The notes under the pieces were generated by a model. It was not told the DNA's origin. It made no database searches and was given only the letters and a program-made list of their open reading frames with translations. This document shows positions 25,791-31,901 of a stretch of DNA of 33,531 nt, one piece after another. The stretch lies in the NCBI GenBank assembly GCA_029959365.1, contig JASCOA010000026.1, positions 1 to 33,531 of the forward strand. The letters are read 5' to 3'. A program made the position numbers and the translations under genes. This stretch comes from Microbacteriaceae bacterium PS02343 (GTDB lineage: Bacteria > Actinomycetota > Actinomycetes > Actinomycetales > Microbacteriaceae). Numbering within the stretch: the first letter of the stretch is position 1; each line of letters opens with the position of its first letter.

Positions 25791-25866
25791 GTGGGCGTAG
25801 CTCAGTTGGTAGAGCGCCGGCTTGTGGTGCCGGATGTCGCGGGTTCAAGTCCCGTCGTTCACCCCA
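25791..25866 (+). tRNA. tRNA-His (anticodon GTG)
   Basis: The acceptor stem GTGGGCG pairs with CGTTCAC through two G-T wobbles. The G at 25790 can serve as the extra G(-1) opposite discriminator C at 25863. The anticodon stem CCGGC/GCCGG is perfect and the loop TTGTGGT gives GTG. CCA is encoded at 25864-25866, unlike tRNA-Arg in this window. Confidence 0.95.
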
Positions 25867-25887
25867 CCCGCTTCCGAGAAGCGCACG

Positions 25888-25916
25888 AACCCCCTGGAGC
25901 ACGGCTCCAGGGGGTT
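25888..25916. terminator. Hairpin terminator between tRNA-His and VOC gene
   Basis: Perfect 13-bp arms AACCCCCTGGAGC and GCTCCAGGGGGTT enclose the loop ACG, 22 nt after tRNA-His. The arms end with AA/TT, giving a short U run on each strand, so it should terminate both the tRNA and the convergent VOC gene. Confidence 0.8.
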
Positions 25917-25923
25917 CCGTCGT

Positions 25924-26355
25924 TCACGCCCCGAACGAGACCGAGCCGTCCTCGGCGACGTGCCAGCCGGGGTTGTGGGCGAGCTCCCACACGACGCCGT
26001 TCGGGTCCTCGACGATCGCGTGGAAGATGCCGCCGAACGCGCCCGGCGAGGGCGCGACGCGCACGCGACCGCCCGCGGACCGCATCGCCTCGGCCAGCTC
26101 GCGCACCGCATCCGGGCTGCCGACGTTGTGGGCGACGGTCACCCCGGCAATGGCCGGAACGCCGTCGAGCCCGAGGTCCTCGGCGAACTTCACCGCGTCG
26201 AAGAGGCCCAGCACCTGGCCGGGCGCGCTCTGGAAGAAGAGGATCTCGCCGGGCACGTCGAGCAGCGGGGTCCAGCCGAGCCCGTCGACGTAGAAGCGGC
26301 GCGCCGCGTCGAGGTCGCGGGTGGCGAAGGTCACGAAGTGCAGGTCCTGGCGCAT
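25924..26355 (-). CDS. VOC (glyoxalase/bleomycin resistance) superfamily protein
   Basis: A 143-residue protein of the vicinal-oxygen-chelate superfamily. The first half has MRQDLHFVTFATRDLDAARRFYVDGLGW and the second IVEDPNGVVWELAHNP, the two beta-alpha-beta-beta-beta repeats of the fold, with possible metal ligands His6 and the Glu in VVWELAHN. VOC proteins include lyases, dioxygenases and antibiotic-binding proteins, so the function cannot be assigned. The ATG follows TAGCCT by 6 nt, suggesting a leaderless mRNA. It diverges from a metallopeptidase gene. Confidence 0.85.
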   Translation of the reverse strand: MRQDLHFVTFATRDLDAARRFYVDGLGWTPLLDVPGEILFFQSAPGQVLGLFDAVKFAEDLGLDGVPAIAGVTVAHNVGSPDAVRELAEAMRSAGGRVRVAPSPGAFGGIFHAIVEDPNGVVWELAHNPGWHVAEDGSVSFGA

Positions 26356-26361
26356 GGCGGC

Positions 26362-26367
26362 AGGCTA
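26362..26367 (-). promoter_or_regulatory. Leaderless -10 element of the VOC gene
   Basis: TAGCCT on the minus strand ends 6 nt before the ATG at 26355, consistent with the leaderless spacing seen for other genes of the window. Confidence 0.45.
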
Positions 26368-26426
26368 CGCCGCACTCCTCGAAGCCGGGCGGATGCGCGG
26401 ACGGCTCCCCCGCATCCGCCCATGCC

Positions 26427-26783
26427 ATGCTGGCGCCCGTGGAGATGAGTGCGGAGCGCTTCGAGCAGCTGGTCACGGACGAGCTCGACGAGCTGCCCGA
26501 CGAGATGGTCGACGGGCTCGACAACGTCGTCTTCGTCGTCGAGGACCGGCCCGAGGACGGCTCCGAGCTGCTCGGGCTCTACGAGGGCGTGGCGCTGACC
26601 GAGCGCGGGCAGTACGGCTTCGGCGAGATGCCCGATCGCATCATCCTGTTCCGCGAGCCGCTGCTGGCGTTCTGCGACGACGAGGATCACCTGCGCGACG
26701 AGATCCACATCACGCTGGTGCACGAGATCGCGCACTTCTACGGCATCGACGACGCCCGGCTGCACGAGCTCGGCTGGGCATGA
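26427..26783 (+). CDS. Zincin-like metallopeptidase family protein
   Basis: A 118-residue protein with a HEIAHFYGI motif (HExxH) near the C-terminus and the ERFEQLVTDELDELPDEMVDGLDNVVFVVED opening typical of the small zincin family PF06262. It lacks a signal peptide and any companion domain. The family is widespread in actinobacteria and its substrates are not established. The start is uncertain: ATG 26427, GTG 26439 (which lies 7 nt after CATGCT, a possible weak -10) or ATG 26445. All keep the whole domain. Confidence 0.88.
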   Translation: MLAPVEMSAERFEQLVTDELDELPDEMVDGLDNVVFVVEDRPEDGSELLGLYEGVALTERGQYGFGEMPDRIILFREPLLAFCDDEDHLRDEIHITLVHEIAHFYGIDDARLHELGWA

Positions 26784-26811
26784 GGGCAGGGCGCGACCTC
26801 GACGAGCCGGC

Positions 26812-27339
26812 TCAGAGCAGCCGATCGCCGCAGTTCAGCGCCGAGCTCGGCACCATGTCCATGTCGTGCTCGCCGACGTAGCCGGGCACGAGCACCGGAG
26901 CCGCGGAATCGCTCTCGGAGGACGTGCCGGCGAAGGCGAGGATCTCGCCGGCGAAGCCCTCCGCCGTCGGGTCCTCGCGAGTGGCCCAGACGGCGAGGTA
27001 GCCGCCCTCGGAGCCGGCGGCGTCGAACACCCCAGTGAGGGTCCAGATGTCGAGCGGCTCGTACCGCGTCGCGGCGAGCTCGTCGAGCACCTGAGGGTAC
27101 GGCTCGACGCCGGGCTGCTGGAAACCCGGCTCCGCGGCGATGCTCGCGTTGACCGCAGCCAGCGCCGACGATCCGGCGAGCGCACACGGCGCCGCGGACG
27201 GGCTCGGCGTACCGGAGCCGGGTGGCACCGACGCGACCGGCTGCGCGTTCGGTGCCGAGGCGGTCGCGCAGCCGCCCAGCAGCAGAGCGGACGCCGTAGC
27301 CGCGATGAGCATGGTGGTGCGAATGCTGTGATTCCCCAT
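26812..27339 (-). CDS. Hypothetical lipoprotein
   Basis: A 175-residue predicted lipoprotein with signal peptide, lipobox (LLLGGC followed by ATAS) and a Ser/Pro-rich linker. The mature domain has a strongly acidic, Gly/Ala-rich sequence with two cysteines (PCALAG and NCGDRL) that could pair. I do not recognise the family. Codon bias is slightly weaker than in core genes. The ATG follows TACCGT by 6 nt, so a leaderless mRNA is likely. It converges with the metallopeptidase gene and diverges from clpS. Confidence 0.8.
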   Translation of the reverse strand: MGNHSIRTTMLIAATASALLLGGCATASAPNAQPVASVPPGSGTPSPSAAPCALAGSSALAAVNASIAAEPGFQQPGVEPYPQVLDELAATRYEPLDIWTLTGVFDAAGSEGGYLAVWATREDPTAEGFAGEILAFAGTSSESDSAAPVLVPGYVGEHDMDMVPSSALNCGDRLL

Positions 27340-27345
27340 GCCCCG

Positions 27346-27351
27346 ACGGTA
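27346..27351 (-). promoter_or_regulatory. Leaderless -10 element TACCGT
   Basis: TACCGT on the minus strand ends 6 nt before the ATG at 27339, matching the leaderless arrangement of several genes here. Confidence 0.45.
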
Positions 27352-27373
27352 TCGGCACGGCGACGCCCGCTGA

Positions 27374-27391
27374 ATCGTCCGCTCGGACGAT
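27374..27391. promoter_or_regulatory. Palindrome in the lipoprotein-clpS divergent region
   Basis: ATCGTCCG-CT-CGGACGAT has perfect 8-bp arms and a 2-bp centre, placed 35 bp upstream of the lipoprotein start and about 65 bp upstream of clpS. It could be an operator for either gene. A hairpin role is unlikely with a 2-nt loop unless the inner pairs open. Confidence 0.45.
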
Positions 27392-27456
27392 CCGCCGCTG
27401 TGCGCACCCTGGACGGGGCGCGCACGACGCGAGCGGGCTAGGCCAGAATGGGGCTG

Positions 27457-27801
27457 ATGCCCTCCTCCGCCTCCACGCTGCTGCCCGCGCCCGGTGCCCC
27501 CGGCGCGACCGGTGCGGCGCCCGAGACGGCGCAGCAGGAGGCGACGCAGCTTCGCGAGCTGCCCGACCATCCGTGGGCCCTGGTCGTCTGGGACGACCCG
27601 GTGAACCTGATGTCGTACGTCAGCTACGTGTTCCGCAGCTACTTCGGCTTCGAGCAGGCCGAAGCGCACCGGCTCATGCTGCTCGTGCACGAGGAGGGCC
27701 GCGCGGTCGTCGCGACCGGCAGCCACGAGGAGATGGAGCGGCACGTCGAGGCCATGCACGACTTCGGCCTCTGGGCCAGCTTGCAGAAGGTCGGCGGATG
27801 A
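27457..27801 (+). CDS. clpS: ATP-dependent Clp protease adaptor ClpS
   Basis: The N-end-rule adaptor that delivers substrates to ClpAP or ClpCP. The core WALVVWDDPVNLMSYVSYVFRSYFGF is the conserved N-terminal signature, followed by HEEGRAVVATGSHEEMERHVEAMHDFGLWA. An Ala/Pro-rich extension of about 30 residues precedes the domain. I place the start at ATG 27457, which lies 7 nt after CAGAAT, a plausible -10 for leaderless initiation; ATG 27448 would add three residues. The DUF2017 gene overlaps its last bases, the usual actinobacterial arrangement. Confidence 0.94.
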   Translation: MPSSASTLLPAPGAPGATGAAPETAQQEATQLRELPDHPWALVVWDDPVNLMSYVSYVFRSYFGFEQAEAHRLMLLVHEEGRAVVATGSHEEMERHVEAMHDFGLWASLQKVGG

Positions 27802-28394
27802 GGCCGTTCCGCCGCATGGGCGACCGCCTCGACGCCGAGCTCGAGGGCGCCGAGGCGCGCCTGATCGTCAATCTCGCCGCCCAGCTCATCACGCTGCTGC
27901 GCGACCGCAGCGGCGATGCGGATGAGGCCCACAGCGTCGACAGCGAGGGCCTCGACGTCTTCGCCCGGCTCGAGCAGCGCGGGCCGCGATCGATCTCGGT
28001 CGACCCGGTGCTCGCCCGTCTGCTGCCCGACGCCTACCGCGACGACGAGCAGGCCTCCGCCGAGTTCCGCCGCCTCACCGAGCCCGGGCTCATCGACCGC
28101 AAGGTGGCGCAGCTGCGTACCGTGGTCGCCGACCTGACCAGCATCGAGACCGTGACCGAGGAGGACGCCGAGGACCTGCCGGTCGACCTCGACGAGGCCG
28201 GCGCCGTGGCGTGGCTGCGCGCCTTCACCGACCTGCGCCTCGCCCTGGCCTCGCGACTCGGCATCGAGCCCGAGACCCCGCGCGGACCGGAGGAGCCCGA
28301 CGAGGACACCGTCGGCCTGCTCGCCGTCTACGACTGGCTCGGGCTCGTGCAGGAGTCGCTCGTCGCGGCGCTGCAGGGCGAGCCGCTCGGCTAG
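27798..28394 (+). CDS. DUF2017 family protein
   Basis: A 198-residue cytoplasmic, mainly helical, acidic protein (MRPFRRMGDRLDAELEGAEARLIVNLAAQLITLLRD at the start, then ISVDPVLARLLPDAYRDDEQASAEFRRLTEPGLIDRKVAQL). It matches DUF2017, an actinobacterial family coded next to clpS; function unknown. Its ATG overlaps the clpS stop (ATGA), so a role with ClpS is a reasonable but untested guess. Its TAG stop shares the CTAG with the stop of the convergent lrgB gene, and no terminator separates the two units. Confidence 0.9.
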   Translation: MRPFRRMGDRLDAELEGAEARLIVNLAAQLITLLRDRSGDADEAHSVDSEGLDVFARLEQRGPRSISVDPVLARLLPDAYRDDEQASAEFRRLTEPGLIDRKVAQLRTVVADLTSIETVTEEDAEDLPVDLDEAGAVAWLRAFTDLRLALASRLGIEPETPRGPEEPDEDTVGLLAVYDWLGLVQESLVAALQGEPLG

Positions 28395-29113
28395 CCGACC
28401 GCCAGCAGCAGCGGCGCGAGGAACGGCAGCACGCCGCCCGTGACGAGCGCGGTGATCGCGAGCGCGAGCGCCGAGAAGGCCGCGGCCCGCGGCTCCTCGC
28501 GCAGCAGCCGCGCGGTGACGATCGCGTGCGAGCCCACACCGAGGCCGAGGCCGCGCAGGCGCGGGTCCCGGATGCGCAGCAGGTTCAGCAGCTCCGGCCC
28601 GAGCAGCGCGCCGAGGATGCCGGCGCAGAGCGTGAAGACCGCGGCGAGCGAGCCGACGCCCCCGATCGCCTCGGCCGCGGCGATCGACACCGGGGTCGTG
28701 GCCGACTTCGGCGCCATCGAGAGCGCCAGCTGCTCGTCGCCACCGAGCCAGCGCACGACCAGCAGGGCGACGACCATCGCGGCGAGCGAGCCGGCGAGCA
28801 CCGCGGGCAGGATCATGACGGCCGACTCGGCGATGCGCCGCGCCTCGCGGTAGAGCGGGATCGCGAGCGCCACCGTGGCTGGCCCGAGCAGCAGTGAGAA
28901 GAGCTGCGCGCCCTGCAGGTAGCTCGCGTAGTCGATGCCCGTGAGCAGCAGCGTGCCGCCGACGAGCGCGATGGCGATCAGGATGGGGTTCGCCAGCGGG
29001 GCGTGGCCCGCCTTCGCCGCGATCCAGCGGGCGAGCACCATCGCGGCGAGGGTGAGCAGGATGCCGAGCAGCGGCGAGTCGAGCAAGGCCTGCCAGGCCG
29101 CGGCGGCGTTCAC
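28391..29113 (-). CDS. lrgB: LrgB family membrane protein
   Basis: A 240-residue integral membrane protein with about eight hydrophobic segments and the LrgB motifs LLGPATVALAIPLYREARRI, MAPKSATTPVSI and GLGVGSHAIVTARLL. LrgA/LrgB pairs are holin/antiholin-like; bacterial LrgB modulates cell lysis or exports small carboxylates such as pyruvate, and its plant homologue exports glycolate. The GTG at 29113 overlaps the lrgA stop (GTGA), so both are one translational unit. The gene ends on a CTAG shared with the convergent DUF2017 gene. Confidence 0.92.
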   Translation of the reverse strand: MNAAAAWQALLDSPLLGILLTLAAMVLARWIAAKAGHAPLANPILIAIALVGGTLLLTGIDYASYLQGAQLFSLLLGPATVALAIPLYREARRIAESAVMILPAVLAGSLAAMVVALLVVRWLGGDEQLALSMAPKSATTPVSIAAAEAIGGVGSLAAVFTLCAGILGALLGPELLNLLRIRDPRLRGLGLGVGSHAIVTARLLREEPRAAAFSALALAITALVTGGVLPFLAPLLLAVG

Positions 29114-29487
29114 GCGGCCCTCCGCTGCGCGAGCGCCCGCTGCAGACGCAGGATGCCGGCCCCGACCCCGATGGTGACGAGCACGGCTGCGAGCCAGGAG
29201 AGCAGCACGCCGGCGACGATCGTCAGCCACTGCTCGGCGAAGAGGTGCAGGTAGAGGATCAGGCCGGCGCCGGCCGGTACGAAGAGCAGCGGCATCCAGC
29301 CGAGCAGCTCGTCCGCGGCGGCGAAGACCGAGGCCTCCGGCTTCGGGCGCACGATCAGCAGCGCCACCAGCAGCAGCGCCATGCCGACGATCGTGCCGGG
29401 CACCGGCAGGCCGAGCAGCGCGACGAGGAACTCCCCGGCCAGCTGCGCGGCGACGATGCCGAGCAGCCCCGGCAGCACCCGCCCCAA
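29110..29487 (-). CDS. lrgA: LrgA/CidA family membrane protein
   Basis: A 125-residue protein with four hydrophobic segments and LrgA features: LPGLLGIVAAQLAGEFLVALLGLPVPGTIVGMALL and FVPAGAGLILY. It is the holin-like partner of the adjacent LrgB. The start is not certain; TTG 29487 lies two bases after the fgd stop and GTG 29478 is an alternative, neither with a strong Shine-Dalgarno, so translation is probably coupled to fgd. That coupling of an F420 enzyme with LrgAB is unusual. Confidence 0.85.
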   Translation of the reverse strand: MGRVLPGLLGIVAAQLAGEFLVALLGLPVPGTIVGMALLLVALLIVRPKPEASVFAAADELLGWMPLLFVPAGAGLILYLHLFAEQWLTIVAGVLLSWLAAVLVTIGVGAGILRLQRALAQRRAA

Positions 29488-29489
29488 GC

Positions 29490-30509
29490 TCAGGCCAGCG
29501 CGCGCAGGCGCGGCGCCAGGTCGCGCTCGAACAGCTCGAGGAAGCGGCGCTGGTCGTGACCGGGCGCGTGGAAGACCAGGTGGTCGAGGCCCGCATCCGT
29601 GTACTGCTTGATCTGCTCCACCACGGCGTCGGGGTCGCTGCCCACGATCCAGCGCTTGGCGACCTGCTCGATCGGCAGCGCATCCGCCGCCCGCTCCATC
29701 TCGACCGGGTCGGTGATGTCGTGCTTCTGCTCCTTGCTCAGCGACAGCGGCGACCAGAAGCGGGTGTTCTCGAGGGCCGCCTCCGCATCCGTGTCGTAGG
29801 AGAGCTTGATCTCGATCATGCGGTCGACGTCGTCGATCGTGCGGCCGGCGGCGGCGGCGCCCTCGGCGACCGCGGGCAGCAGCTGCTCGGTGTAGAGCTC
29901 CATGCCCTTGCCCGAGGTGCAGATGAAGCCGTCGCCCGCGCGACCGGCGTACTTGGCGACGACCGGTCCCCCGGCGGCGATGTAGACGGGCACCGGCTGC
30001 TCGGGCCGGTCGTAGATGGAGGCGTCGTGGGTCGAGTAGTACTCGCCCTCGAAGCTGACCCGCTCCTCCGTCCACAGGGCGCGCATCAAGCGCACCGACT
30101 CGCGCAGGCGGGCGAAGCGCTCCTTGAACTCGGGCCAGTCCTGGGCTCCGGCGCCCCGGAAGCCGGTGGCGATCTCGTTGAGCGCCTCGCCGCTGCCGAC
30201 GCCGAGGAAGACGCGGCCCGGGTAGAGGCTGCCGAGGGTCGCGAAGGCCTGGGCGATGACCGCCGGGTTGTAGCGGAAGGTCGGGGTGAGCACCGAGGTG
30301 CCCACGGTGATCGTGCTCGTGCGCTCCCCCACCGCGGCGAGCCAGGCGAGCGAGAAGGGCGCGTGGCCGCCCGTGTGCCGCCACGGCTGGAAGTGGTCGC
30401 TGACCGTGACCGAGTCGAGGCCGTGGCCCTCGGCCGCGACGGCGATCTCGACGAGCTCGCGGGGGGCGAACTGCTCTGCGGAGGCCTTCAGGCCGAGCTT
30501 GAGGGTCAT
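29490..30509 (-). CDS. fgd: F420-dependent glucose-6-phosphate dehydrogenase
   Basis: A 339-residue LLM-class flavin/F420 protein nearly collinear with mycobacterial FGD1, which oxidises glucose 6-phosphate with F420 as acceptor and supplies F420H2. It contains [39 protein letters not shown] (catalytic His39, Trp43), [15 protein letters not shown] with the catalytic Glu, CTSGKG for the phosphate site, and the closing [22 protein letters not shown]. The ATG at 30509 has AAAGGA upstream; a TAGGCT -10 lies at 30545-30550. It leads an operon with lrgA and lrgB. The host should therefore make F420. Confidence 0.95.
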   Translation of the reverse strand: MTLKLGLKASAEQFAPRELVEIAVAAEGHGLDSVTVSDHFQPWRHTGGHAPFSLAWLAAVGERTSTITVGTSVLTPTFRYNPAVIAQAFATLGSLYPGRVFLGVGSGEALNEIATGFRGAGAQDWPEFKERFARLRESVRLMRALWTEERVSFEGEYYSTHDASIYDRPEQPVPVYIAAGGPVVAKYAGRAGDGFICTSGKGMELYTEQLLPAVAEGAAAAGRTIDDVDRMIEIKLSYDTDAEAALENTRFWSPLSLSKEQKHDITDPVEMERAADALPIEQVAKRWIVGSDPDAVVEQIKQYTDAGLDHLVFHAPGHDQRRFLELFERDLAPRLRALA

Positions 30510-30544
30510 GGATCGTCCTTTCCGAGCGGGCGGGGATCGACCCC

Positions 30545-30550
30545 AGCCTA
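30545..30550 (-). promoter_or_regulatory. -10 element TAGGCT of the fgd-lrgAB operon
   Basis: TAGGCT on the minus strand would start transcription near 30538 with a leader of about 29 nt carrying the ribosome-binding site. The -35 is weak. The element lies directly after the P-loop kinase gene, which ends at 30559. Confidence 0.45.
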
Positions 30551-30558
30551 GGACCGGC

Positions 30559-31110
30559 TCAGCTGCGCACGATCACGTCGGCCAGGCGGCGCGGATGCTC
30601 GCGGCCGGCGTAGCGCGCGAACTGCGCCTCCCAGCCCGGCCAGAACGGGTCGAAGGCGTCGCCGTCGCGCTCCAGCAGCCGGCGGCGGCGCTCGTCGCCG
30701 GCGGTCTCGACCCAGACGCGCAGGTCCGCGAGCGCGGCCGCGCCCGCACCGAAGGCACCGCAGCCCTCGACCACGAGCGGTCGGTGCCGGTCGAGGACCC
30801 GCGGCTCGGCGTGGGCGCCGACGCCCCAGTCCCAGCGCCGGTACCGGGGCAGACCCCCGTCGCGGTAGGGCCGCAGCACCTGCTGCGCGACCGTGCGGGC
30901 CGCGGCGTCGAGGCCGTCCCACCCGGGGTAGAGGTCGTCGAGGGCGAGCAGCTGCGCGCGCGGGACAGCCCGCGCGATCCGGGCGGCGAGGGTCGTCTTG
31001 CCGCTGCCGGCGGCGCCGTCGACGAGCACGACGTGCGGTCGGGCCGAGCGGATGCGCCCCAGCAGCCCCGCGAGCGGGTCGGCGGCGGGTGCGCTGCCGG
31101 CCGCGCTCAT
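30559..31110 (-). CDS. P-loop NTPase, uridine kinase-like
   Basis: A 183-residue P-loop protein: GAAGSGKTT (32-40) in the first strand-loop, [15 protein letters not shown] with a DxxY feature as in uridine kinases, and [11 protein letters not shown] Walker-B-like strand. Such proteins phosphorylate small molecules such as nucleosides or vitamins. Its ATG overlaps the ATPase stop (ATGA) and it is the last gene of the transporter operon, so a kinase for the imported compound is the simplest idea. If the importer carries thiamine this might be a thiamine-related kinase; that is speculative and the protein is not a ThiN or ThiK homologue by eye. Confidence 0.75.
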   Translation of the reverse strand: MSAAGSAPAADPLAGLLGRIRSARPHVVLVDGAAGSGKTTLAARIARAVPRAQLLALDDLYPGWDGLDAAARTVAQQVLRPYRDGGLPRYRRWDWGVGAHAEPRVLDRHRPLVVEGCGAFGAGAAALADLRVWVETAGDERRRRLLERDGDAFDPFWPGWEAQFARYAGREHPRRLADVIVRS

Positions 31111-31901
31111 CCGCTCGCCCCGTCGTCGCCGCGGAGCACGTCGCGGTCCCGAGGCGCATCACCGTCGCGAGGCGGATCGCCGTCGCGGGAGGAGTCGCCG
31201 TCGCGGCGCGCGCGGCCGTCCGCCAGCCCGCCCAGCACCTCGTCCGTCGGCCCGTACGCCCCGACCCGACCGCCGCGCAGCACGGCGACGCGGTCGGCGA
31301 GCACCGCCGCCTCGCCGTGGTCGTGTGTGACGAAGACGGCGCTCGTGCCGGTGCTCGTGACGATGCGGCGCAGGTCGCCGGCGAGGCGCTCGCGCAGCTC
31401 GCGGTCGAGGGCGCTGAGCGGCTCGTCGAGCAGCAGCAACCGAGGCTCGGCGGCCAGGGCGCGGGCCAGGGCGACGCGCTGCTGCTCGCCGCCGGAGAGG
31501 CTGCTGACGTCGCGCCGCTCGAAGCCGACCAGGCCGACGAGCTCGAGCAGCTCGGCCACGCGCTCGGCGGTGCGGGCGCGGCCCGCCCGGCGCAGCCGCA
31601 GCGGGTAGCCGATGTTGCCGGCGACGTCGCGGTGCGGGAAGAGCTGGCCCTCCTGGAAGAGCAGCGCGAAGCCGCGGCGGTGCGGCGGCAGCGCGTCTAT
31701 GCGCACGCCCTCGGCCGAGACGGCGCCGGCGTAGCGGTCCTCGAAGCCGGCGATCACGCGCAGCAGGGTCGACTTGCCGCTGCCGGAGGGGCCGAGCAGC
31801 GCGAGCACCTGGCCGGTCTCGACCGCCAGGTCGATGCCGTCGAGCACGGTGCGGCCGCCGAGTTCGACGCGGATGCCGGCGAGTTGGAGGGCAGGATGCA
31901 T
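31107..31901 (-). CDS. ABC transporter ATP-binding protein (ThiQ/PotA-like)
   Basis: A 264-residue importer ATPase: Walker A GPSGSGKST (37-45), Q-loop FALLFQEGQLF, signature SSLSGGEQQRVALARAL, Walker B LLLLDEPLSALD and an H-loop FVTHDH. Its short length and partner permease resemble thiamine or iron/spermidine-type importers. The C-terminus carries a charged RDGD-repeat tail of about 35 residues encoded by a tandem DNA repeat. It overlaps the permease stop and the kinase start. The substrate-binding protein gene is expected beyond the right edge. Confidence 0.85.
   Translation of the reverse strand: MHPALQLAGIRVELGGRTVLDGIDLAVETGQVLALLGPSGSGKSTLLRVIAGFEDRYAGAVSAEGVRIDALPPHRRGFALLFQEGQLFPHRDVAGNIGYPLRLRRAGRARTAERVAELLELVGLVGFERRDVSSLSGGEQQRVALARALAAEPRLLLLDEPLSALDRELRERLAGDLRRIVTSTGTSAVFVTHDHGEAAVLADRVAVLRGGRVGAYGPTDEVLGGLADGRARRDGDSSRDGDPPRDGDAPRDRDVLRGDDGASG
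31138..31209. repeat. 18-bp imperfect tandem repeat in the ATPase tail
   Basis: Units such as 31156-31173, 31174-31191 and 31192-31209 share the core CGCCGTCGCG or CACCGTCGCG, with a looser unit at 31138-31155. On the coding strand they give RDGDxx hexapeptides. The array is in frame (18 bp), so copy-number change would only lengthen or shorten the tail. Confidence 0.65.

Noticed and set aside
25791-25916. tRNA-His as a phage or island attachment site
   Set aside because: The tRNA is followed directly by a clean terminator and ordinary genes; no integrase or duplicated tRNA end is seen.
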